Shown piece by piece: positions 1 to 7,517 of a stretch of DNA of 64,000 nucleotides. The position numbers and the translations under genes were made by a program. Each line of letters opens with the position of its first letter. The stretch's first letter is position 1. The DNA comes from an uncultured Gilliamella sp. (GTDB lineage Bacteria > Pseudomonadota > Gammaproteobacteria > Enterobacterales > Orbaceae): the NCBI GenBank assembly GCA_946480175.1, contig CAMLIK010000002.1, positions 1-64,000 on the forward strand, written 5' to 3'. The notes under the pieces are model-generated. The model searched no databases and was not told where the DNA came from. It was given only the letters and a program-made list of their open reading frames with translations.

Positions 1-634
1 CAATAAGCTGATTAAATTGTGGGTTACGGGTTGCGATGCCCGATTTTAATAGCTCAGTCGCTTGGTGAGCATATTGCTGGAAACGGGTCAGGATCTTATC
101 ATATCGATGTAGATTCAAATCGATCTGATTCATTGTGCCTCGAGGAGTCATTGCCAATATGTCATCATCATTTAATTCATTATTGCCAGCGCTAATATCT
201 TTTGGTTGTGGCGGTGACATTTGGAGTAATTTGGCGGGGAAGTAGCGTGATTCAGTCAATAAAAACCAACAAATCTGTGCAACGTGTGTCCCAGTAGTAA
301 TGTGAACATAATATTCTTCTTTATCAGGTTCGAAGGTATATTTTTCGGCAATATCAAATAAGCAAGTGTAGACTTGCTCAAAATCCCACGGATCTGCTAT
401 GTCTGTCACAATTGGTCGAACTTCAGTCTGTGGTGATAACAGTTTAATATCTTTAATGATTTCACAAAGCAGATGATAATCATTTTGATAATAAAGTAAC
501 TCTAAACGAGTAATCGGTTTATCGGCATGATGACATAAAGCAATGGTTGGTCGCCAATGCCTCCAACGTCGTTTACCTTTGCCTCGTTGATCAAGGACAT
601 TTCCGAGAAAACCAAACACCACATTCTTTTTCAT
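1..634 (-). CDS. rtcR: RtcR, sigma-54-dependent activator of RNA repair (5' part only)
   Basis: The reverse strand is open from an ATG at 634 to the window edge, giving about 211 residues. The product starts MKKNVVFGFLGNVLDQRGKG and later reads HITTGTHVAQICWFLLTES and LLKSGIATRNPQFNQLI. These match the N-terminal sensor domain of enteric RtcR almost segment by segment. In that family this domain is CARF-like and represses the sigma-54 AAA+ ATPase until damaged RNA is sensed. The AAA+ and DNA-binding domains lie beyond position 1 and cannot be checked. The gene diverges from rtcB, whose sigma-54 promoter lies between them, so RtcR is the expected activator of that operon. Confidence 0.93.
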   Translation of the reverse strand, partial: MKKNVVFGFLGNVLDQRGKGKRRWRHWRPTIALCHHADKPITRLELLYYQNDYHLLCEIIKDIKLLSPQTEVRPIVTDIADPWDFEQVYTCLFDIAEKYTFEPDKEEYYVHITTGTHVAQICWFLLTESRYFPAKLLQMSPPQPKDISAGNNELNDDDILAMTPRGTMNQIDLNLHRYDKILTRFQQYAHQATELLKSGIATRNPQFNQLI

Positions 635-781
635 AAATTTATCTATTTTTATAAATTAATATCTAAAATTATAAAAAATACTATTTAAAAATACTATGCG
701 AATTTTAATTAATCTTGAAGAAATTATTTTATTTCATTTAAAAACATATAATTAAAAAATAATTTTAGTTTTTTTTATTAA

Positions 782-798
782 TTGGCACACTTTTCGCA
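782..798 (+). promoter_or_regulatory. Sigma-54 promoter of rtcB
   Basis: The sequence TTGGCACACTTTTCGCA has the invariant GG (784-785) and GC (796-797) separated by exactly 10 bases, as a -24/-12 sigma-54 promoter requires. It lies about 100 bases upstream of the rtcB ATG, in the gap shared with the divergent sigma-54 activator gene rtcR. The surrounding 635-897 region is very AT-rich. I could not define RtcR upstream binding sites in it. Confidence 0.9.
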
Positions 799-897
799 GT
801 AATTAATATATTGATGCAAAAAATATTTTTATAAAACTAAATTTATTAGCAAGTGATAACTTGTTAAATGAGATGAAAAAGAGAAAAGGAATTAAAA

Positions 898-2118
898 ATG
901 ACTCAATATCATTTATTACAAACCGAAAATGCCAAACCTATTAAGATGTGGACAGAAGGAGTACCTGTGGAGCTAGGAGCTAAAGAGCAATTAAGCAAAA
1001 CTGCACAACTTCCTTTTATTTTTAAACATATTGCTGTAATGCCAGATGTTCATATTGGTAAAGGTTCGACTATTGGTAGTGTAATACCAACAATGGGCGC
1101 CATTATTCCTGCTGCTGTCGGTGTGGATATTGGTTGTGGGATGATAGCCGTACAAACATCATTAATGGCAACAGATTTACCAGATAATTTATTACCGTTA
1201 AGAACCGAAATAGAAAAGGCAGTTCCTCATGGTATCGCGCCCAAAAATCATAAACGAGATAATGGTAGTTGGCATAATCCACCAGCTTTGATCGACCAAT
1301 ATTGGCAACAATTATTACCAGGTTTTCAGAAGCTAATTGACAAGTATCCTCATTTGGAAAATACCAATAACTATCGACATCTAGGAACACTTGGTACAGG
1401 TAACCATTTTATCGAAATCTGTTTAGATGAAGCCGACCGAGTTTGGATCATGTTGCATAGTGGATCACGTGGTGTCGGTAATGCCATTGGTCGCTTTTTT
1501 ATTGAGATGGCGAGGAAAGATATGGAAGTCCATATAAAAAATCTACCAGATAGAGATTTAGCTTACTTAAAAGAAGGTACTGAACATTTTCAAGATTATG
1601 TCGATGCCGTTCATTGGGCACAAGAGTTTGCTCGACTTAACCGTGAAGCAATGATGACCAATGTAATTTTAGCTATGCGTAAAATCATTACTAAACCATT
1701 TACAACCCATATGTCGGCAATTAACTGTCACCATAATTATGTGCAAAAAGAGCATCATTTTGGTGAAGAGATCTTTGTTACTCGTAAAGGCGCGGTTTCA
1801 GCCCGTAAAGGGGAATTAGGGATTATTCCTGGTTCAATGGGGGCAAAAAGCTACATTGTTCGCGGACTAGGGAATGAAGAAAGCTTTTGCTCTTGTTCTC
1901 ATGGTGCGGGACGGGTTATGAGTCGCACTGAAGCGAAAAAGAAATTTACCATCGCAGATCAAATTAAAGCAACTGCACATGTTGAATGTCGTAAAGATGC
2001 CAATGTGATTGATGAAATTCCAATGGCATATAAAGATATTGATGCGGTAATGACGGCACAAAATGAATTAGTTGAGATTGTTCATCAACTACGACAAGTG
2101 GTGTGTGTGAAAGGATAA
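898..2118 (+). CDS. rtcB: RtcB, GTP-dependent RNA-splicing ligase
   Basis: RtcB joins RNA ends carrying 2',3'-cyclic phosphate or 3'-phosphate to 5'-OH ends, through a GMP-histidine intermediate, and repairs cleaved tRNA or rRNA. The 406 residues match the full family length (408 in E. coli). Manganese ligands appear as D77 and C80 in GVDIGCGM, H170 in GTGNHF, H187 in MLHSGSRG and the HH pair at 278-279 in NCHHNYV. The guanylated histidine is H335 in CSHGAGR. An AAAGGAA ribosome site precedes the ATG. Expression should depend on RtcR and the sigma-54 promoter at 782-798. The usual partner rtcA (RNA cyclase) does not follow; other genes do. Confidence 0.97.
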   Translation: MTQYHLLQTENAKPIKMWTEGVPVELGAKEQLSKTAQLPFIFKHIAVMPDVHIGKGSTIGSVIPTMGAIIPAAVGVDIGCGMIAVQTSLMATDLPDNLLPLRTEIEKAVPHGIAPKNHKRDNGSWHNPPALIDQYWQQLLPGFQKLIDKYPHLENTNNYRHLGTLGTGNHFIEICLDEADRVWIMLHSGSRGVGNAIGRFFIEMARKDMEVHIKNLPDRDLAYLKEGTEHFQDYVDAVHWAQEFARLNREAMMTNVILAMRKIITKPFTTHMSAINCHHNYVQKEHHFGEEIFVTRKGAVSARKGELGIIPGSMGAKSYIVRGLGNEESFCSCSHGAGRVMSRTEAKKKFTIADQIKATAHVECRKDANVIDEIPMAYKDIDAVMTAQNELVEIVHQLRQVVCVKG

Positions 2119-2123
2119 ATGAT

Positions 2124-2144
2124 ATCGAGGATAACTTCCTCGAT
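2124..2144 (+). other. Stem-loop just after rtcB
   Basis: ATCGAGGA (2124-2131) and TCCTCGAT (2137-2144) form a perfect 8-bp stem with a 5-base loop, starting 5 bases after the rtcB stop. No T-run follows, so it is not a standard terminator. It may protect the rtcB 3' end or cut down read-through into the genes behind it. Function is inferred only. Confidence 0.5.
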
Positions 2145-2239
2145 GATTATAATGGTAATAATGTAATAACTAATGATTACTTATAGCATTTTGATATAAA
2201 TAATTAATCATTCACGATAAGATATTTTAAAGATAAACA

Positions 2240-3433
2240 ATGACAACGAATTTAAACACAACAACTGAGCAACCATTCCCAATAGTATGGGATAGGATCA
2301 GTATTTATCAGTTTTTACTCCCTTATCAAAATGCTGATAAATTACCAGAGATAGCGGAAACGCTCCCTGATGATGAATCTTTGGATAATAACGAATTCAA
2401 ATGGGCAGATGGAGCAATGGATGGTGTTATCAATCATCACGGCGCATCGACAGAACAAAATTGTGCGGAAAATATGCTAATGTTGCTTCAACAAATAACA
2501 ATACAACCTAATCAGTCAGATATCGAGCAACTGTATAATTTAGTCACCACTGAACGGACATTAAGCTTTATTGATGATTTAGCTGCAGCAATACCGAACA
2601 TTGATGTTGATAAATTATATGAGTTTGTCTATTGGTTAGCCATTAATAGCCCTGATCGTGAAATCATTAAATTTAGTATTGCTATATTGGGATCTTTTAC
2701 CACCGAACAAACCAAACTATTTACGTTATTCGGTATGCATAATGAGTTTAGCTTATATTCTGCTATTGCATTAGAAAATACATTATCATCTGAAAGTGAT
2801 ATTGAAAATACCTTAATCAAACTAGCCCAAAAAGTTGATAGTTGGAGACGTATTCAAATCATCGAGTGGTTAACCAACTATCCATTATCACCAGCAAGCA
2901 AAGATTGGTTGTTAAGGGCCGGTTATCAAAATAGCATTATGCATGAATATCTTGCTTATACCTGCGCAGTAGCTGGTGAATTAGATAAGGTATTAGAGCA
3001 AGAGAGTATTGATAATGAATTAATTAGCTCAATCGGTGAAATTCTAGCAGCATTAATTAATGGTGGGCCTGCTGAGGATATATATTGTTATGATGTTGGT
3101 GCTCAAGTTTGTGCCAGTTATTTAACTCATCTACTTAAACAACCAAACTTAGTCGATCTGAATATATTACGAACGGTCAAATTAATACATAATTTTGTTG
3201 CTAAAGAGGTAGATGAAAATACGCCTAACTGGCAAGAACAAATTAAAAATGAAATAATCGAAAAAGCTAATCAGTTTATTCAACAAGATAAATGGCTAGA
3301 GTTGATTGAAGAAAACCTAACGGCTAACAATGAGAAGCAATTTTCGCTAGCAGCAGAACTTTATTCTCAATATGGTTTTGATGCATGGCCAGCACGATTT
3401 GAATATCAGAAAAAATATAATGGTGATCAGTAG
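2240..3433 (+). CDS. Alpha-helical, HEAT-like repeat protein in the rtcB operon
   Basis: I do not recognise a named family for these 397 residues. The product is acidic and lacks a signal peptide and membrane segments. From about residue 70 it reads as successive amphipathic helix pairs, for example around LAINSPDREIIKFSIAIL and LIKLAQKVDSWRRIQIIEWL, which suggests an alpha-solenoid of HEAT type. The N-terminal 70 residues contain WADGAMDGVINHHGA, a possible conserved patch. It follows rtcB after 121 bases, on the same strand and ahead of a second HEAT-like gene and two RlaP nucleotidyltransferases. A scaffold or RNA-binding role in RNA repair is inferred from that position. The ribosome site is weak. 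Confidence 0.75.
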   Translation: MTTNLNTTTEQPFPIVWDRISIYQFLLPYQNADKLPEIAETLPDDESLDNNEFKWADGAMDGVINHHGASTEQNCAENMLMLLQQITIQPNQSDIEQLYNLVTTERTLSFIDDLAAAIPNIDVDKLYEFVYWLAINSPDREIIKFSIAILGSFTTEQTKLFTLFGMHNEFSLYSAIALENTLSSESDIENTLIKLAQKVDSWRRIQIIEWLTNYPLSPASKDWLLRAGYQNSIMHEYLAYTCAVAGELDKVLEQESIDNELISSIGEILAALINGGPAEDIYCYDVGAQVCASYLTHLLKQPNLVDLNILRTVKLIHNFVAKEVDENTPNWQEQIKNEIIEKANQFIQQDKWLELIEENLTANNEKQFSLAAELYSQYGFDAWPARFEYQKKYNGDQ

Positions 3434-3442
3434 AATGATTTG

Positions 3443-3811
3443 ATGAAAAGTGATTCAATATCAAGAATCCAACAAGTTATTCAATTAGCTAATCAACAAT
3501 ATGATTTTGCTAAACTCGCAACTGGACCAAAATTGGATGATGGATTCGGCGAAGATGCTGCACATTATATATTATTAATGATATTACAAGAACTTGATCG
3601 TTTTCCTGAGGTTAGTGAAGATTTATTATTAGTCGCTTTAAAAAGCCCGCTAATACGACATCGAACTATGGCATTAAATGCTATAAAAGCTTGGGAACGG
3701 TCATTATGGTCAGCCAAGATCAAAACGGCAATACAAGAACTGGCAATCATTGAACCTGATGACGAGATTAAAGAAGATTTAGCCGCATTAATAGCTGAAA
3801 TGGATGATTAA
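3443..3811 (+). CDS. Small HEAT-like repeat protein in the rtcB operon
   Basis: The product is 122 residues, acidic and predicted to be all helical. The central part, LLVALKSPLIRHRTMALNAI, has the look of a HEAT helix pair, with Pro and Arg in the positions seen in such repeats. No catalytic motif is visible. It starts 9 bases after the previous helical protein, so the two may be a split version of a single solenoid or two subunits of one complex. I chose the ATG at 3443 over an in-frame TTG one codon earlier. Function unknown; the RNA-repair link rests on gene order. Confidence 0.7.
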   Translation: MKSDSISRIQQVIQLANQQYDFAKLATGPKLDDGFGEDAAHYILLMILQELDRFPEVSEDLLLVALKSPLIRHRTMALNAIKAWERSLWSAKIKTAIQELAIIEPDDEIKEDLAALIAEMDD

Positions 3812-3864
3812 AAATTTTGTTCAATTGATGGTTATTATAAAAATTAATAAGGATGTTATTAAAA

Positions 3865-4620
3865 ATGCAAAACCGTATACAAGAAAAACTTATTGAATTA
3901 GAACAACAATATAACATTAACATCATTTTTGCCTGTGAGTCTGGTAGCCGAGCATGGGGATTTCCCTCACCAAATAGTGATTATGATGTTCGTTTTATTT
4001 ATGTTCATCCACTTGATAAATATCTATCAATTGATAATCCTGCTTCTCATCTGACTTTTCCTATCGACGATGAGTTGGATTTACATGGGTGGGATTTGAA
4101 AAAAACGTTACAGTTAATTCGCAAATCCAATACTACGCCATTTGAGTGGTTGCAGTCACCAATTATTTATCAGCAAAATGCTGCAATTGCTGAGCCATTA
4201 TGGCAATTATGCGCAGAATTTTTTAATGCCCGCGGTAATATTTTTCACTATTTAGGTATAGCGAAAAGTGCTTGGCAAAGTAGTGAAAGGCAACAAATTG
4301 GTGTCAAAAAGTTATTTTATGTGTTAAGACCACTATTATGTGCTAAATGGTGTTTAGAAAAACAGCAAATCGCGCCGATGGCAATAGCACCATTATTGAC
4401 GCTATTACCCGAAAATTTACGTAACAAAATCAATAAGATTATTGAGCAAAAAGCAACCATGGCTGAATCACAACTTATCGCTATCGATCCTGAAATATTA
4501 CTATTTATTGAACAATCGATGAATGATATCTTGCAACAGGTTGCACCAATAACAGAGAGGCATTTTAAACCAGCTAAATTAGATCAATTTTTCATAAAAA
4601 CATTGATGAATTTGCAATAG
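3865..4620 (+). CDS. RlaP-type nucleotidyltransferase (first copy)
   Basis: The product is 251 residues with a polymerase-beta nucleotidyltransferase fold. ESGSRAWGFPSPNSDYD holds the GS motif (residues 27-28) and metal-binding aspartates D39 and D41; a third acid is probably D72 in LDLHGWD. All catalytic residues are present, so it should be active. It resembles the RlaP family (Pfam PF10127), whose members are known to sit near RtcB ligases and are thought to add nucleotides to RNA ends during repair; the substrate is not known. The ATG at 3865 has AAGGA at 3849-3853. An in-frame ATG at 3853 overlaps that site and is less likely. Confidence 0.85.
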   Translation: MQNRIQEKLIELEQQYNINIIFACESGSRAWGFPSPNSDYDVRFIYVHPLDKYLSIDNPASHLTFPIDDELDLHGWDLKKTLQLIRKSNTTPFEWLQSPIIYQQNAAIAEPLWQLCAEFFNARGNIFHYLGIAKSAWQSSERQQIGVKKLFYVLRPLLCAKWCLEKQQIAPMAIAPLLTLLPENLRNKINKIIEQKATMAESQLIAIDPEILLFIEQSMNDILQQVAPITERHFKPAKLDQFFIKTLMNLQ

Positions 4621-4635
4621 GGAAAAGAATATCAA

Positions 4636-5697
4636 ATGACAATTGATGATTTAAAAAGGCAAAATTTAATCTTATTTGAAGTTATCAGTGGTAGCCGTGC
4701 TTTTGGATTAGCCACTGAAACATCCGATACTGATATCAAAGGGGTATTTTACCTACCGAAAGAAAAATTTTATGGACTTGAATACATTCCGCAAATTAGT
4801 AATGCCTCGAATGATATTGTCTATTATGAATTAGGCCGGTTTGTTGAATTACTGCTTAAAAATAACCCTAATATTTTAGAAGTGTTAGCTTCCAGCTCGG
4901 AATGTATTTTATATCAACATCCGATTATGCAGCAGTTAACCCTCGATCTTTTTTTATCTAAACAAACCGAACAAACATTTGCTCACTATGCAATATCACA
5001 AATAAAAAAAGCTAAAGGGTTGAATAAAAAAATCAATAATCCAGTGGAAGTTAAACGAAAAACAGTACTGGATTTTTGTTATATTATTCAAGGGCAACAT
5101 ACTTATCCAATGACCAACTGGTTAACAAAAAATGGTCTACAGCAACAGTGTTGTGGTTTAGTTAATATACCTCATGGTAAGGATTTATATGCCCTTTTCT
5201 ATGACGAGTCAGGTAGTTGTGGTTATCATGGCATTATTCAGCATGAAGATTCAACGGAACTCTGTTTATCTTCGGTGAAAATCGATACCCCTGTGATGGC
5301 TTATTTGAGTTTTAATCGTGATGGCTTCTCATCGCATTGCCGTGACTATAAAGCGTATTGGCAATGGGTCGCCAATCGTAATCAACAACGTTATAAAAAT
5401 AATATTGAAAATGGCAATGACTTTGATGCTAAAAACATGATGCATACCATTCGGTTATTGCAAGTTGCCTACGAAATCATGACAAAAGGAACCATTACCA
5501 ATAAACGACCTAATCGCGACGAACTGTTAGCCATTAAGCAGGGTAAATTAAGTTATGATGAGATTATGCAACTTGCTGAATCACTATTAGCAAAAATCGA
5601 AACCGCATCATTATCATCGCGATTACCTGACCAACCTAATCGCCAAAAAGCATTAGCTGTTTTACTAACTATGCGTAATCACTTATATCAATCATGA
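4636..5697 (+). CDS. RlaP-type nucleotidyltransferase (second copy, longer)
   Basis: The product is 353 residues, with the polymerase-beta motif GSRAFGLATETSDTD near the N-terminus: GS at 19-20, D31 and D33, and a third acid in the segment NDIVYYELGRF (residues 59-69). A long helical C-terminal part follows, typical of the larger RlaP/COG3541 proteins. It starts 15 bases after the first copy with GGGAAAAG as ribosome site, so the two are surely co-transcribed. The copies differ in length and sequence outside the motif, so they are probably not a recent duplication. They may act on different RNA ends or as a heterodimer; this is inference. Confidence 0.87.
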   Translation: MTIDDLKRQNLILFEVISGSRAFGLATETSDTDIKGVFYLPKEKFYGLEYIPQISNASNDIVYYELGRFVELLLKNNPNILEVLASSSECILYQHPIMQQLTLDLFLSKQTEQTFAHYAISQIKKAKGLNKKINNPVEVKRKTVLDFCYIIQGQHTYPMTNWLTKNGLQQQCCGLVNIPHGKDLYALFYDESGSCGYHGIIQHEDSTELCLSSVKIDTPVMAYLSFNRDGFSSHCRDYKAYWQWVANRNQQRYKNNIENGNDFDAKNMMHTIRLLQVAYEIMTKGTITNKRPNRDELLAIKQGKLSYDEIMQLAESLLAKIETASLSSRLPDQPNRQKALAVLLTMRNHLYQS

Positions 5698-5705
5698 TGA
5701 TTAAT

Positions 5706-5740
5706 AAAAAGAGCGCTCATTTTAATAACGGCGCTTTTTA
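5706..5740. terminator. Terminator between the rtc operon and treC
   Basis: AGCGC (5712-5716) pairs with GCGCT (5731-5735). An A-run lies on the left and a T-run on the right, so it could end both the RNA-repair operon and the converging treC transcript. The stem is short (5 bp). Confidence 0.55.
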
Positions 5741-5762
5741 CATTCAATTTTACTAAAGCTTA

Positions 5763-7439
5763 TTATTTATCATCACCAGCCAATAAATATAATGCTTCGT
5801 ATGGTCTTAATTGGATTTCAGCGTCGACTGCCGTTGCTTGCTGATAATTACTCAATAATCTTTGCCAATTAGTACTTTGTAAGGTTTTTGGTAACTGCCA
5901 GTTAACTGGTTGTTCCGTTAGATTAATGATGACTAATAATTGTTGATTGTTCCAACGGCGTAGGTAGCACCAATAATCAGCAACATTAGCTGTTAAATCC
6001 TGATAATCACCTAAAATAAATATCGGGTATTCTTGGCGTAATTTAATTAATGCTTGGTAGCAATAAAAGATAGAATCGGGATCTTCAAGTGCGGCTTTGA
6101 CATTGATTTGTTGATAATTACTTGCTACTTCGATCCATGGTTGACCTTTAGTGAAACCAGCATTTAAGCTATCATCCCATTGCATGGGGGTTCGGCTGTT
6201 GTCGCGCGATTTGCTCGCTAATATGGCTAAGATTTCCGCTTTATCCATACCTTCGGCTATTTTTTCGTGGTAGATATTTAGGCTTTCAACATCACGATAC
6301 TGGTCAATATTATCAAAATGTGGATTGGTCATGCCGATCTCTTCACCTTGATAGAGATATGGCGTACCCTGTAATCCATATAGCAACATGGCAAGCATTT
6401 TGGCGGATTCTGTGTGATATTGGCTTTCATTGCCTAAGCGCGACACAATTCGCGGTTGGTCGTGATTACACCAGAAAATAGCATTCCAAGCTTTATTATG
6501 CATCCCGGTTTGCCACTCGCCGATAATATTTTTTAACTGGAGTAGATCCGGTTTGGCTAATGCCCATTTATAGCCGTTTGGATAATCGACTTTTAAATGG
6601 TGGAAATTAAATGTCATAGTTAGCTCTTTTCCGTCTAACGAGGCATATTTTAAGCAGTTAGCTAACGAGGTCGAAGACATTTCACCAACGGTTTTGAGAT
6701 CATTAGGTTGGAAGGCATCGCGACTCATCTCTTGTAGAAACTCGTGAATTTTGGGGCCATCGGTATAGAAGCGTCGACCATCACCGTTGTTGTCATCAGC
6801 AAAATCTTGTTGTTTGGAGACTAAATTAATCACATCCAATCTTAATGCATCAACGCCTTTATCTGCCCAAAATTGGCATACTTTTTTAATTTCGTTACGA
6901 ACTTGTGGATTTTCCCAATTAAGATCAGCTTGCTCTTTGGCAAATAGGTGTAAGTAATATTGCCCAGATTGTTCATGCCATTGCCATGCTTTACCACCAA
7001 ACTTGGAGCGCCAGTTATTGGGTTCACTACCGTCGGCTTTAGCATCTTTCCAGATATAAAATGAGCGATAAGGGCTAGATTTATCTAAGGCTGATTTAAA
7101 CCATGGATGCTCGGTTGAGGTATGGTTAAACACCATATCCATCATAATGCGGATTCCACGTTCATGCGCCTGTTTGACTAATAATTCAAAATCCGCCATT
7201 GAACCATAAGCCGGATCGATATCGTAATAATCGGCAACATCGTAGCCGTTATCTATTTGCGGTGATGGATAAATTGGCGTTAACCAAATGGCACTAATAC
7301 CGAGTTTTTTTAGATAATCTAAGCGACGGATAATACCTAACAAATCACCGGTTGCCTGATCTTGACTGGCTTGAAAACTTTTAGGATAGATTTGATAAAT
7401 AGTACCGTTTTGCCACCATGGAATAGCTATTTTATTCAT
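5763..7439 (-). CDS. treC: TreC, trehalose-6-phosphate hydrolase
   Basis: TreC splits trehalose-6-phosphate, the product of the PTS import, into glucose and glucose-6-phosphate in the cytoplasm. It is a glycoside hydrolase of family GH13 with 558 residues (E. coli 551). Visible motifs are DMVFNHTS (101-108), the nucleophile D202 in ALRLDVINLV, the acid/base E253 in VGEMSS and the HD pair at 326-327 in NHDQPR. I chose the ATG at 7439 (MNKIAIPWWQ) because family members begin there and AAAGAG lies upstream; the frame stays open 13 codons further back without homology. It follows treB in the same operon. Confidence 0.95.
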   Translation of the reverse strand: MNKIAIPWWQNGTIYQIYPKSFQASQDQATGDLLGIIRRLDYLKKLGISAIWLTPIYPSPQIDNGYDVADYYDIDPAYGSMADFELLVKQAHERGIRIMMDMVFNHTSTEHPWFKSALDKSSPYRSFYIWKDAKADGSEPNNWRSKFGGKAWQWHEQSGQYYLHLFAKEQADLNWENPQVRNEIKKVCQFWADKGVDALRLDVINLVSKQQDFADDNNGDGRRFYTDGPKIHEFLQEMSRDAFQPNDLKTVGEMSSTSLANCLKYASLDGKELTMTFNFHHLKVDYPNGYKWALAKPDLLQLKNIIGEWQTGMHNKAWNAIFWCNHDQPRIVSRLGNESQYHTESAKMLAMLLYGLQGTPYLYQGEEIGMTNPHFDNIDQYRDVESLNIYHEKIAEGMDKAEILAILASKSRDNSRTPMQWDDSLNAGFTKGQPWIEVASNYQQINVKAALEDPDSIFYCYQALIKLRQEYPIFILGDYQDLTANVADYWCYLRRWNNQQLLVIINLTEQPVNWQLPKTLQSTNWQRLLSNYQQATAVDAEIQLRPYEALYLLAGDDK

Positions 7440-7472
7440 TGCTCGCTCTTTATTTTTAATCAGTAGATTCAA

Positions 7473-7501
7473 ATTCACCAGCGGTAAAAACCATGGTGAA
7501 T
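7473..7501 (-). other. Stem-loop between treB and treC
   Basis: ATTCACCA (7473-7480) and TGGTGAAT (7494-7501) form a perfect 8-bp stem with a 13-base loop in the 78-base gap of the tre operon. No T-run follows. It may set the relative level of treC to treB or stabilise the treB 3' end; this is inferred. Confidence 0.4.
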
Positions 7502-7517
7502 CCCCTATTTATAACCG

